Source: Dendrolimus kikuchii
Taxonomy: Eukaryota > Arthropoda > Insecta > Lepidoptera > Lasiocampidae
NCBI GenBank assembly: GCA_019925095.2
Contig: CM034402.1
Coordinates: forward strand, 9,249,501-9,313,500
DNA length: 64,000 nt
Direction of reading: 5' to 3'
Positions 1 to 47,099 of the stretch are shown here, piece by piece. A model generated the notes under the pieces. It saw only the letters and a program-made list of their open reading frames with translations, ran no database searches and was not told the origin of the DNA. Made by a program: the position numbers and the translations under genes. Every line of letters starts with the position of its first letter. Within the stretch, counting starts at the first letter, position 1.

Positions 1-72
1 GCATCATTTATATTTTACGGATGAAATATAAATGATGCACTGTCAAATACGTACTAGCGTAATTGACAGTGC
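1..72. repeat. Two consecutive perfect inverted repeats at the window edge
   Basis: Positions 1-15 and 24-38 are perfect reverse complements (15-bp arms, 8-nt loop). Positions 37-46 and 63-72 are a second perfect pair (10-bp arms) that shares the GC at 37-38. A partly repeated ATTTATATTTTAC(G/T)GAT occurs again at 75-92. It looks like a MITE end or fold-back element cut by the window edge. Confidence 0.6.
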
Positions 73-1254
73 AATATTTATATTTTACTGATCCAATATA
101 GAATGAACAAACGCCTCATTTCAATCTATTTATATAAAATTTAAGATTCGACTCAATTGTCTTTCTGGGATACTGACCTTAGGATGATCATTTCCTAGGT
201 ACGTTCGAAGTGTTATTAAAAATAAACATCTTGTTGTGTCGTTTACATATTTTTTAGAAAAAGTATAGATAATGCGAATATTGTCGATATGTTTAACGGA
301 AAAATTTAAAATCCCATATTAATGATTTTTGATAAATTATTGTGAACAAATGGAAGTTTTCTTCTCATTAAATGAATCGTTAATATTATTGTACAATCAT
401 TGCAATATAATCGAATGTAAATGACGTTGTAAGTCTTGAAGTGAGTAATACCATAGTTGTACCTAATAATTGTTACTTTCTATTTGCTAGATAGATTAAT
501 CAAATTAGATTGGGTATTTTGAAACAGAAATTGTGTGATCTTTTAAAAACACGGACTATTCAAGCTCCGGGTGTTTTTAAATGACGTAATAAGTAAATGT
601 AAACAAATATTTTGTTGATTCGCACGTGTTATATAGGTGTGAATGGGTGCGGGCATGCGGTCGACTCACAACAACACCCGATTTTCAATTATTTCTACCA
701 CCGACGAAATAGAGAAAACCCGTAAATTTTACTTTTGTAGATGCCGCCACAAGTTTTTGTCTTCTTGCGTTTTGTTATGGAAAAACGCAAGAAGAACGCA
801 ACTTTAAAGAGATATAATCTAAAATATGTTTTGAATAATAAAAGTCTAGTGTTGTTTTGTGTGAAGTGTACGAACTTCAAGAACGCATTTAAGTTTTGCT
901 TATTTACTACATAACAAATTTTAGGCCGTGGTAGTAGTACGAATATTTCGATGCAACTATTTTTCCGCAAAATTTGTTACATTGAACTATAGAAGCACGT
1001 TCACCATGGAATAATTACGCACCAGATTTAATTTTTTATTTGAAGCGCGCTAAGCCTTACACTCTTGAATCCGTTGCGCGTATATTTCGCAAGAAATAAG
1101 GTGTTGATTGTGAAAGACTGTAATATGAGACCGTTGGTTGGTAAGTGAGTAGTGTAAATGAAATGAATGAAAACACTTATTATACGAAACAATTAAAAGC
1201 ACTGTTTTATTTTTATTGCGTATTTGAGAGATGTTTGCTGTAACATGAATATTT

Positions 1255-1320
1255 ATTGCGAAGGCCCTTCAGCTGGAATGGCGCCGAGACCGCGATGACT
1301 GGCGCTGCTGTTTATTTAAT
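1255..1320 (+). mobile_element. Short LINE 3'-end remnant (possible)
   Basis: A GC-richer island translates as LEWRRDRDDWR, resembling the (R)AxDRxxWR block near the C-terminus of many insect LINE reverse transcriptases, of which two better copies lie at 11500 and 41290. Only about 20 codons are visible. Confidence 0.3.
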
Positions 1321-2549
1321 TTTGAATCGCTTGATAAGTCATTCGGTCGATCGGCTTATGGAAGAGAGAAAGAAAGTTTGAGCTATAGTTATTAACTTTA
1401 TGTATAAATACATGATGCTTTTGAAACTGAATTGAATTCTTATTGTAAGTATAAAAATAAATATTAATATTCATAGAAACAGTTCTCAGTGTTTATTTTT
1501 TTCTCTATAAGATGTATGGTATAAATTTGCATATGCAATTTGACATGTATTCAGTTATGGTCACAACCCTGTTCAAAAATACGAAAATATTTGTTAACTC
1601 ATAATTAAATAAAGCTTATTATAAGACATTAGTTTTATTAATGCACTTTTGAAATTCGTAGCGATTTTTCTTCAATATTTCGTTTTAAAATATTGGGAAT
1701 GCTAAGTTTCTATTTTGTGGTATATTCCAGTTTCGCTATCAACCCAAAACTCTCTTAAGGGGCATTTATCACACGTTTTTGGGCGAAAATCGTATATTTT
1801 CGCATGAGATTAGACAATAGTCACATTGACATGTTTACATTCAACCAGAAAAACAAACTCTTCTACGAGTATGTCGTACGATAATCGTAAGTTAATTTTA
1901 TCACCAAGAGTTTTATTTTCACTACGACCTGAATCGCATTGAGATATTTGCCTACGATTTTTCGACTTTTCTAAATTAGAACTCTTATGACATTTTTTCA
2001 AGTTCATGCGAGTATCGTACAAAACAGTTTGAACCGATTTGAATGCGAGACTTGTCTTTCGTGCTTGGTATTTACACGTCAGTATTCATGACCAGGCGAT
2101 TATCGCCCTTCTAGGTACTATATTGTGTATTTAATTTATATGATAATATTTTTTTCTTACTTTCGTCAATCGTATCTTGGAAGCAAGAAACTCTCCATGA
2201 CCTTTTATTATAAGTACTTAACGATTTGTCAGCAAACTGCTTTTTAATCCAAGTTTGATTTAGATTATAAACCATCACTTATTTAATAAAAGCCACCTTC
2301 ACTCAAATTGCTGATCGTTGATAGACGCTAAACAACAGTATTATGGAAGTTCCTATTCATATTTACTAAACTGTTGACATTTGTTACACAAACCATTCTT
2401 GCTTAAAAACTTTAATATTTTTTATTATAGAACTGCAAACCTTTCATGTCTTCGAATCTAGAATGTACGATTCGATCTTACAAAAAGAAATCGTTTGTTT
2501 GATTTTGGTTCCATTATATACATTTCTAAAACATAAAAATTAATTACGT

Positions 2550-2640
2550 TGTCACAGCGTGGCAATGCTGCCAGCCTTCGGGTCATGTTTACCTCTGGCA
2601 GCAATTTGTTACTTGATATTTATTTATAATTAAGAGATAG
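2550..2640 (+). mobile_element. LINE 3'-terminal remnant, same family as 52250-53345
   Basis: The translated GNAASL..LLLDIYL block and the sequence after it match the end of the LINE fragment at 52250-53345 read on its own strand, including the stop and the following AT-rich tail. Only the last about 90 bp are present. Confidence 0.5.
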
Positions 2641-3711
2641 CGAACCCCATTTAGATAACGTAGTGTATTTTGTGAATTTGGGTTTAAATCAAAAACAATT
2701 CTATTAATAATCCAGTTTATTTGAACAGCATAATGTTCCCTGCCTGTATCATCAATTCAGTAAGTAGGTAAAATAAAGGAACCACCTACAACTAATCGCA
2801 AATTGAATAACCTTAATCTTAACAAAAACTACGCGTAATTGCACCGAGTCGTAAAGACAATAAAATGCTAAAAACAAACTTAACATATGAGATATAAAAG
2901 CAAAACCGCTTTAGTCCAATTTTTTCGTGAACCGAATATATCAAATTCTAGCTTTCAAATGCTATATTTTGGTATGTTCAGTTTAAAAACTCATATTTTT
3001 AACTGAAGCGTTTTTTCTTTTTTACCACTCATACAGTGTAATAATAAGAGTCGTAAATAAAAAGTGTATAATTATAAAATTTTTGAATATATTAAAATTT
3101 CGATATATGAAATAAATATTAACATTCGCATCAAATATCTTAAATATAGTTTAAAAACTAAGTAAAATCATTAATCACGGTCTCACTAAAGTGGACATTA
3201 TTATGTAAAATAAACTTACAGAGTAAAGACTAAACAAATTGAAGACAAACAAACGACACTGCATCTTACTTCGCACAGTAATATCTAAATATAAACATTT
3301 AACGAATAAATTGATTGGAAAATTGTAAAATACATATATCTGTTCAAATAATAAAATTGTATAAAATAGTAAATTAAAAAAAAAAAATGAAAATGATAGA
3401 AAAATATAGTTTAGCTTTAAAAAAGCAAATTTTCCAGAACTGTATTGCAAATCTGAAAAGAAATTTATAAAAATATATTATTTAAATAATAAAAAGTCAA
3501 AAATCGAGAGAAGACTGTTGGACGCTCACATCGTGATAATATGGAATATGTGCTTTAGGAGTTTTTCTGCTATATACTTTTTTCTAGGCAATTGTCGTAC
3601 CTAGGAGTTTTCTTCCATAGTTTAACCGACAATGGAAGGAATGTTTGTTCACTTGACAGTTATCAGATTCACAATATGATTCTGCAAAACGACCATTTCG
3701 CCAATTTAAAA

Positions 3712-38982
<35,271 letters not shown>

Positions 38983-39125
38983 CTTGCACAGCACGGCTCA
39001 ATGTTACATCAACATTGATGAATCACACATAAATTTTAAAGAGAATGTTCATAAATGAGAGAGCTCACACGGCTCCTATTTAGGCACTGAACTCTAACTA
39101 GTCTATTAATAATAGGTTAGTACTT
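38983..39125 (-). promoter_or_regulatory. Candidate core promoter and 5' UTR of the CREB3-type gene
   Basis: On the minus strand a TCAGT initiator (arthropod consensus) has its A at 39088, 106 bp before the ATG. An AT-rich TATTATTAATA block lies about 17-27 bp upstream of it. The intervening sequence would be an unspliced 5' UTR. The position is inferred from motifs only. Confidence 0.3.
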
Positions 39126-39239
39126 CACTGTTTAATTTTTAATTAATAAACTACGAGACATATGGCAGAGGTACCGACCGCATGGTGCCTAGCTGGCAAA
39201 TTATCTTGTTTACGTGAACAGAACCGGCGTGCCGCGGCC

Positions 39240-39262
39240 GACACAATGAGTCAATGACGCAC
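39240..39262 (-). promoter_or_regulatory. AP-1 and CRE-like motifs upstream of the CREB3-type gene
   Basis: A palindromic TGAGTCA (39247-39253) is followed by TGACGC (39255-39260) inside a GC-rich patch (CCGCGGCC just next to it), in otherwise AT-rich DNA about 160 bp upstream of the candidate initiator. bZIP factors bind such sites. Binding is inferred. Confidence 0.3.
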
Positions 39263-39264
39263 TC

Positions 39265-41260
39265 GACTGCCTCTGAGCTATTCACACTTAATAATGCCCT
39301 CGTTAGGGGAAACCCTGGATCCAATTAGCAGCTTATCAACACAGGGATGTTTTGAACGTAAGATGCTATACGCAAGTGTGGACGAGCGAGCCACGTCCGA
39401 TCACGAAATGAAATGAATGTATAACGGTAAAAGTGGCGGTGTGAGTTCTTGAAAGCTGTTGAACGAGGTCTGGTCGCCGTAACGATTGTCAATTATTGCT
39501 TCACCGTTCGCCTACGAGAACACTCGCACATTCTAATTCCATCTTGTTTTCAGTGATATCTTATCAAATTGATTACGACATAGAATTTGATACGAACCAA
39601 TAACCCGTCCTGCTGGAAGTGTTCCATTCTTGTATATTTCTCACTTATCCTTGATAAGCATTGTCATTTCTAAAGTATTCCAAAGATCCTGTTCACATCA
39701 TCATTATGAGAAATCATTTTTAATTGTACTGTAATTGCACTGATGTGAGTTTAAAACTATTAAGACTATGAACACATTAATTTCTTGTATAGCAAAAATA
39801 GAAATTGGTTTATATTTACAATATTTTTAGTTTACGGACATTAGTTTACAAAATAAAAGTGAAACATGACATTTCTCTACAACTTCCAACGTGGAAATAA
39901 TGACGTCATGAAAAGGGACACTTTTCAAAATGTGATTGGCAGAAATCATGATAAAACAGTTCGAAACTACTTGCGCCATCTATGTACGGCACTAGATAAT
40001 ACTGTGTGTTCAAAGAATACATTATACGTTTCATTTATCGCAAAATTATTTATTTTTGTGTGGTGTGTTTTCAGAATGAACTTTAAATACCTTATTTTTA
40101 TTGCACAGAGTACATTGTAATTATTATGCTTGTAATGTACATTTGTGAAAAGATATGTAAATTTCTTATTTTTTGTTGTTATTACTAACATAAAATATGT
40201 TATTTTAGGTATTGGACCAGTCGAGCCAGACTTGCGTGAATGTGATATTAAAGTTTAGACAGTTCATTTGTCTTGCAATTTGAATGAAGCAACCCAAGTG
40301 ATCTATATAAAACTGAAATTGAGTCGTTCTATGCAACTAGGCTGATATTAGACGGTTTATTTCTGTCTTTCAATTTGAATGTGTAAACCAAAGTGATCCA
40401 TTTATTATAAACATAAACCTAAATAATTTAATGTCATTGACAATCCTCGTGTCCTTTCAGTTTTGTGCCTTTCAACCAAACTGATTCAATTAGGTCGATC
40501 CATCTTATATCAGCATTACGTCCCCTCAGTTCTGCGCCTTTCTGCCAAAGTTATTCATTTACGTTGATTCGTGTAATATAAGTATAAAAAACAAAATTAT
40601 AAGAGCTTTTCAGCTTACTGAAATACCTCCCAGTTAAAACTTATAGGCAACCAAAAACCGTCTCTAAGCAACATTAAAGAGTAAAACTAAAGTAGCTAAT
40701 AAAGAACCTGTGTGATTAAAAGAATTACTCATTCATCTCTTGCCAAGATTACCTCAAAAAGAAATTATGATGTACTTTTTCATAAAACGGTGCGTATATA
40801 GACATAGTTCGCGCAACCTTTTATGTGCCTTTCTGTAGCTAATATGACCCATTAGTGCCGAGGTGATGCGATAGTGGCCACGACAAAATGTATAACACTT
40901 ATGTTGCCTGTAAATCACGTATATATGTAGTTTATTACCAGATATTGCAGAATATTTCTTTGTTAGAATTGCTTGCAAGATATTTATTGAATGTAAAAGA
41001 AAACATTAATACTGTTAGTGTTTCAAGCGATAGGTTTAATGCGTTATTTATGATTTGATTTGATTGTTCGCACTCCAAGAATATCAATAATCTACTGGCG
41101 GCAAATGTGTAAAATATACTTCTACCCAGGATACTGGGGATAAAGTGTATTTCTCCTCCGCAAGTTGCTATGATCAAATACCTAGCAGAAGTGTCAAATA
41201 AAGTTCAGGTAAAAATCATCTGAAATAAACGTGCATGATATAGAAGGAGAAAGCAGATGA
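39265..41260. other. Upstream region of the CREB3-type gene
   Basis: AT-rich apart from a slightly GC-richer patch to about 39540. The old dispersed repeat at 40280-40570 is listed separately. No coding gene recognised. Confidence 0.5.
40280..40570. repeat. Dispersed repeat, uninterrupted copy
   Basis: Contains in one piece the two halves that flank the Helitron-like copy at 31936-32413. Internal similarity (GATCCAT/GATCTAT and two CC(T/C)TCAGTT.TG.GCCTTTC blocks) suggests it is itself a short tandem duplication. Confidence 0.5.
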
Positions 41261-41269
41261 AACGAAAAT

Positions 41270-41362
41270 CGTTTGTCTAGATCGTCGCAAGTAGAGATCC
41301 ATTGTCTCTGCCTACCCTAATAGGAAACAAGCGTGATAATATGTATGTATGTATGCATGTAG
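41270..41362 (+). mobile_element. LINE 3'-end remnant (DRRKWRSIVS family)
   Basis: The plus strand reads DRRK, a stop, then RSIVSAYPNRKQA and TGA, followed by (TATG)n. It matches the minus-strand copy at 11465-11575. Confidence 0.5.
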
Positions 41363-41865
41363 ATAATCATTAGTGGTACATGTCGCATTTATTATTGATA
41401 AAGATAATATTATTATTATCTTGAAAAACATACAATATTATTATATACTATTTATTTTGAAATATGAGATTCTTTCTGCGGTATACTCAGGATACTCACT
41501 GAGGAATGCTCAGGGATTTATGCAAGTGAAACCACGTGGGAGACTAATAAAACCCATTATAAAAAATTGACATATAAACTTGCATCACAATAGCCATGAG
41601 AAACATTTTCGTAAGTTAATAGGTACCCCTGTGAGCTTTTTCGCAGAAATTTCGCGGGTCGTTTTTTGTAAGTTGACGAGATTGTGATCTAAATGCTAAT
41701 AAAATATAGGCCTTATAAAATGCCGGGCACGTCTGGCGGTGTCCTCATATATAAAATTTACAAAATATGTACCTTTATAATATGTAACTAGTTTGTCGTT
41801 ATGCATTTTTAGTAGGTGTTTTATTTTGAAAATTATGTTGCCAAATTGTGTGTATGTACTTCATT

Positions 41866-42180
41866 GTAAGTACAGGAACGGAGAAAGAATACAATTTACT
41901 GCGGCCAGGTGGCATGACGTAAGAGGCGACAAAACCACCCACAGCCATGTAGTAGGGCATTTGCCCACCTGAATGGCTACCATACCTGATCTAGAGTATG
42001 CCTCCGTAACAAGTTTGAGTTGTGTTCCGGAATTAGTGGCCAGGTTCCAGTATTCCTTTAGAGAGCGCCAGCACATTGGTAGCATCTTTCGTGTTACAAG
42101 TGTCCATAGGCGATGGTAACCGCTTTTCATCACGTGGGCCGTTTGCCTGTCTGTTGAACTCACGCAATAAAGAAATATAT
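41866..42180 (+). mobile_element. GGGCCGTCTG-type poly(A) retroposon, copy 2
   Basis: Runs from CAGGAACGGAGAAAGAATAC through GTAAGAGGCGACAAAACCAC and a GTGTCCATAGGCGATGGTAA block to GGGCCGTTTGCCTGTCTGTT and CAATAAAGAAA. Near full-length, opposite to the copy at 6880-7225. Confidence 0.7.
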
Positions 42181-42340
42181 ATTATAACCATTTCTAAAAA
42201 CTAACAACTTCGAAACTTACAACACATAACTTAATTTGGCTATAAGCCCACATGCCTGTATACACTGAAAATAAATTCTTCATACCCCAGTTACTTCTAT
42301 GGCGGCCAAAACTAATTTCTAGTTCACATAATAAAACTAC

Positions 42341-42800
42341 ATTGTAACGTAATATTTTCTTAAATTTTCGCGACTAGTATACATAATAAAACTACGTTTT
42401 AACAGTTTTAAGCGCGCTAATTTATTTGATTTTTAGTATTCCGACGTTTCGGCCACTTTTTAGTAGCGTGATCACGGAAGACAGATATGTCAAGTGTCAA
42501 TGAGTATTGTTAAAGATTTATTTACCCTACCGCCAACTTGTTCATTTTAATTATTTAGTTTTAATTTTGTTTATGGTTATTATTTACTCTATGGGAGCCT
42601 AAGCTAATTTATCACCGCTTCAGATGTTTCTCTTCATCATATCATATCATCAGTGACTGACAAATAGCCGAAATGTCGGAATAATATTGTTAAAACGTAG
42701 TTTTATTATACCAAAAATACCATTAAAACATAGTTTTATTATACATTGTAACGGCGTTAAGCGCGGTAGTAAACGTATTTTTATTATATGAACCAGTCGC
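42341..42800. repeat. Fold-back repeat, Penelope-linked family, copy 2
   Basis: Left TTTTCGCGACTAGTATACATAA and right AGTCGCGAAAACTTAAGAAAA are inverted ends; inside lie ACGTTTTAACAGTTTTAAGC, CCGACGTTTCGGCCACTTTT and, inverted, GCCGAAATGTCGGAATAA. The right side carries a further partial repeat of the arm (42715-42790). Confidence 0.7.
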
Positions 42801-42837
42801 GAAAACTTAAGAAAATTCTAAAATTTCTAGTTTTTAT

Positions 42838-43605
42838 ATTCATACATAACTTCACGCCAGTTCCCTTGCGGGGTAGGCACGAACAACAAAGCGCCATTTA
42901 GGCTTATTCTTACACACCTCACTTGCTTCTTTGACATTCATAACTCTTGTCATGCACGCTCGTCTGTTCTTAAGGCTCCTGATATCACCTTCTACTAGTA
43001 CACGATCAATTTGATCATAGAAGGTGTGTCGTGGCCTTCCACGACTTCTGCATCCATCCACTTTTGCATTGTATATCTGTTTAGTCATTCTTTCATCATG
43101 CATTCTTTCCACATGCCCGAACCACCGGAGCATTCCTTTCCTTACCTTCACCCCGACACTCTCTTTCAGACCAACTCTCTTTATTACTTCGGTATTACGA
43201 ACGCGGTCCGCGAGCGTCACTCCGCAGATTTTGCGCAGTGCTCGCTCGCATCTCGATCGCGTTTACTCTACTTTCATGCTCTCTTTTCTATACCCAACTC
43301 TCGCTTCCATTCGTGAGCGTAGGTAGCAACACCGCGTTGTGTACGGCGAGTTGGGCCTTCTAGCTGAGGTTCTTAGCGCCTAGAAGTTTACCTAACGCTC
43401 CATTCAAACTATTCCCCAAATTCACTCTTCTTTCTATATCAGCGGTGTACCTTCCATCCCTGCTAAAAGCACAACCAAGATATATAAACTCATTCACTTG
43501 CTCCAGCATAACATCATCGACCATTATCCTTGCATTCGTTCTGGTTTCTTCTCTTTCAAACACCATAACCTTTGTTTTCTTCGCATTCAAATGTAAGCCT
43601 CTAAG
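42838..43605 (-). mobile_element. LINE reverse transcriptase C-terminal fragment (VKEASEVCKN family)
   Basis: Minus strand, two overlapping blocks. 43360-43590 encodes NAKKTKVMVFERE and EQVNEFIYLGCAFSRDGRYT (the end of the polymerase). 42852-43220 encodes KGMLRWFGHVERMHDERMTK, RGRPRHTFYDQIDRVL and ends AYPARELA. Between them the frame is broken. The WFGHVERM..R.TK block is typical of RTE-like LINE C-termini. Three shorter remnants of the same family occur in the window. Confidence 0.8.
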
Positions 43606-43609
43606 TTTT

Positions 43610-44843
43610 TATATACAATTTGTAAAACCCATTTATAACAACATTCATTATATCTTATGCTAAATTTTATCCATATAAGCTTAGTAGCTCTCAAAACTAC
43701 TATGATGAAAAAATGGTTACATTCAGGTAAAAAATACTTAATAAAGATAATGTTGTACATGATATTATATTCCATAATTTACCCTGTTTCAAAGCTCAAT
43801 GGAAGAAACAAGCGGTGATTTTATTGGCTATCCGGTACTAACAGCGAGCAACATTACTTCACAATAAACCTTGAGTATATTGTAATGTCAGGAGTATCCT
43901 TGTTCAATCGATACCGTTGAAGTATTAAAGGTGGGCAAGTTTTCACGTAATTTACCAATAACTGTGAAAGGTTAAGAGCCCATCATTAGTAAGTTAAGCC
44001 CCCTCGTAAAGAAGTTTTTTTTTTAACTTACAGGTAACAAAGTGCCTTCGTCAGCCAAGAGCTTTTCGTTACTCAACAAAAATAACTTATTTTAGATAAC
44101 ATTTTAGGGTCCCTTTGATTAAAATTTAAAATGATCTTTTATTTTTAAAATTATAGCAATATTATAAATTAATACAATAAAGAAAACATAACTTATAGTG
44201 AGCCCAGATTACCGTTTTCTATGGGTAAGGTGTGGAGAAGGCTGGCTGAATTATTGATGATTTCAACCGTTCAAATTATACAAAAAAACCTACTATTTAT
44301 TATTATCAAGATCGATAGAAATTGACAACGACAGCTTGGTTCGTCTTAATATATGTTGTAAAAGGAAAGAAATAAGTAATTTAGTAGTAAGCTACTACAA
44401 AATATTATGATGTTATGTAATATTTATTGTAATAGATCTAATTTAAATCACAGAATAGTCTTGCAAAGCGGGTACTAGCGAATTATCTCACTTTGACATC
44501 CTAAACAGTACATCATTTCAAGATTGTGGAGGTTGCTACTAATGCAATAAACCTCCGTGTTACAGTAATATATTACCTTCAGCTTGTCTTTCTGGCAGTA
44601 ATTTCTTTGGGAAATTTGAACAGTTTTTATAGAAAGTGTAGCCAGCACTTGAACAAAACAAGCAGGAGCATGCGTGTCATGGAGATGAATACCTTGTATT
44701 GGATGTGTGGTGTGGAGTCATTGTAATATGTGGGTATTGTTTTATACCGAATGAATTAATATCAATGTACAAAAAACGTCATTGAAACGGGTCATCGCAC
44801 TTTAATTAAGAATTTGCAAACGTAGGTTTAAATATAGTAGTAA
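43610..44843. other. Unassigned AT-rich stretch
   Basis: I see no coding gene, RNA gene or repeat with recognisable ends here. Confidence 0.5.
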
Positions 44844-44875
44844 TCCCTATTTAATATTATAAATGCGAAAGTAAC

Positions 44876-44947
<72 letters not shown>
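44876..44947 (+). repeat. (CTGT)n microsatellite
   Basis: About 17 units of CTGT, at the place where related lepidopteran elements carry short CTGT runs. Confidence 0.95.
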
Positions 44948-44948
<1 letters not shown>

Positions 44949-45269
44949 TCCGTTTTCACGTAAAAACTACTGGACCGATTTGGTTGAAACTCAGTATATA
45001 TATATTTTCGATGCCGAGAATGAACATAGGATACTTTTTATCCCGGAAAATGGGATAGTTTCCGGGATAAAAGTATATTTGTCTCTCTGTTTGTTATCCT
45101 TTTATGGAAAGACTATTGGACCGATTTGGCTGATACTCGGTACATATGTAATTTGAATACCGAGGGTGGCCAAGAGATACTTTTCATCCCGGATACTGGG
45201 ATAGATTTTGGGATAGATTTATGTAAAGTTTATCCCGGAAACTAGGATAGGTTTTTTATTTGTGGTTGG

Positions 45270-46680
45270 CCATTTTCGTCATTTTGTTTATTTTGGTCAA
45301 TTTGGTCGTTTAGGTAGTTTTGTTTAGTTGTGGTAGTTTTGTTTGGTAGTTTTGCTATTTTCGGTAGTTTATGCTGGTAGTTTTGGTAGTTTCGGTTGTT
45401 TTGGTAGTCGTGATAGTTTTGGTAGTTTTGGTAGCTGTAGTAGTTTTGGTAGTTGTGGTAGTTTTGTTTAGTAGATTTGGTAGTTTCGGTAGATTTGGTA
45501 GTTGTGGTAGTTTTGATTGGTAGATTTAGTTATTGTAGTAGTTTAGGTAGTTGTGGTAGTTTTGGTTTGTAGATTTGATAGTTATGGTAGTTTTGGTTGG
45601 TAGATTTGGTTATTTTGGTAGTTGTGGTAGTTTTAATAGTGTTGTAGTTTTGGTTTGTAGATTTGGTAGTTTTGGTTGGTCGATTTGGTATATCCGGCTG
45701 TTTTGGTAGTTGTGGTAGTTTTGGTAGTTTTGGTAGTTTTGACAGTTGTGGTAGTTTTTGTAGTTTTGATAGTTGTAGTAGTTTTGGTAGTTTTGATAGT
45801 TGTGGTAGTTTTGGTAGTTGTGGTAGTTTTGGTAGTTTTGATAGTTGTGGTAGTTTTGATAGTTGCTGTAGTTTTGGTAGTTTTGATAGTTGTGGTAGTT
45901 TTGGGAGATTTGATAGTTGTGGTAGTTTTGGTAGTTGCGGTAGTTTTCATAGTTGTGGTAGTTTTGGTAGTTGTGGTAGTTTTGATAGTTGTGGTAGTTT
46001 TGGTAGTTTTGTTAGTTTTGATAGTTGTGGTAGTTTTGGTAGTTTTGGTAGTTGTGGTAGTTTTGGTAGTTTTGATAGTTGTGGTAGTTTTGGTAGTTTT
46101 GATAGTTGTGGTAGTTTTGGTAGTTTTTATAGTTGTGGTAGTTTGATAGTTGCGGTAGTTTTGGTAGTTGTGGTAGTTTTGGTAGTTTTGATAGTTGTGG
46201 TAGTTTTGATAGTTGTGGTAGTTTTGGTAGTTGTGGTAGTTGCGGTAGTTTTGATAGTTGTGGTAGTTTTGGTAGTTTTTATAGTTGTGGTAGTTTTGAT
46301 AGTTGCGGTAGTTTTGGTAGTTGTGGTAGTTTTGGTAGTTTTGATAGTTGTGGTAGTTTTGGTAGATTTGATAGTTTTGGTAGTTGCGGTAGTTTTGATA
46401 GTTGTGTTAGTTTTGGTAGTTGTGGTAGTTATGGTAGTTTTGATAGTTGTGGTAGTTTTGGTAGTTTTGGTAGTTTTGATAGTTGTGGTAGTTTTGGTAG
46501 TTTTGGTAGTTGTGGTAGTTTTGGTAGTTTTGATAGTTGTGGTAGTTTTGGTAGTTTTGATAGTTGTGGCAATTTATGTAGTTGTGTTAGTTTTAGTTGG
46601 TGGATTTGGTAGTTTTTGTTGGTAATTTGGTAGTTTCGGTAGTTTTAGTACGTTTGGTAATTTTGGTCGTTTGTGTAGTT
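45270..46680 (+). repeat. Nine-base minisatellite (GGTAGTTNN), about 1.4 kb
   Basis: Tandem 9-mers alternating mainly GGTAGTTTT, GATAGTTGT and GGTAGTTGT, at first irregular (45270-45660) and then nearly regular. Because units are multiples of three, frames stay open for up to 320 codons as FGSFDSCGS- or VVVLIV-type repeats; I do not regard them as genes. Confidence 0.9.
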
Positions 46681-47099
46681 TACACAATATTTAGTTATGT
46701 AAATAAAACTAGAACGGGTTGAAATAAGGTATTAAAGGTTGTATGGGGGATCAATAATTTATCAAGTTTATAGATATAAAAATTCATAATCTTTAAAAAA
46801 ATGCGACTCACTCGATCTGCCTGTCTGAATACCGAAAATGGACATAGATACTATTCATCCCGGTAGATGGGATAGTTTGCGATATAAAATGAAGTAAATC
46901 TTCCGAGGGCAAATAGCACCAACATAAAAATACAATACAATATATCCTGTATTAACGCCTGCTCTTAAAACAAGAGGTGCGCACTAGAGTTTGACGCGCG
47001 GCGGAGCCGCGGGGTAAACTCTAGTATTTAATAAGGATTTATTGTAGCTTACATTAAACTAACATAAAATTTACGTGAAGTTTAATGTGTCTGTGACAA

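Larger units (their letters stand above)
73..3711. other. 3' flank of the CREB3-type gene
   Basis: AT-rich sequence with the 3' UTR of the CREB3-type gene in its right part and two short LINE remnants listed separately. The GC-richer stretch at about 620-680 has no recognisable gene. I see no other coding gene here. Confidence 0.5.
44844..47024 (+). mobile_element. Helitron-like element carrying a CTGT microsatellite and a 9-bp minisatellite
   Basis: Begins TCCCTATTTAATATTATAAA after an A; ends with the hairpin GCGGCGGAGCCGC then GGGGTAAACTCTAG before a T. Between are (CTGT)n, the ACTGGACCGATTTGG block in two tandem-like copies (about 44970 and 45120), the minisatellite and a third related block near 46820-46870. 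TC/CTAG ends and A|T insertion suggest a Helitron; no replicase is present. Confidence 0.55.

Noticed and set aside
3175..3450. 91-codon hydrophobic Phe/Leu/Tyr-rich frame
   Set aside because: A poly(A)/AT-rich tract read on the opposite strand gives such frames by chance.
45663..46625. A 320-codon open frame rich in FGSFDSCGS and VVVLIV repeats
   Set aside because: It is only the nine-base minisatellite read in frame; more than one frame is open and no flanking coding signal exists.
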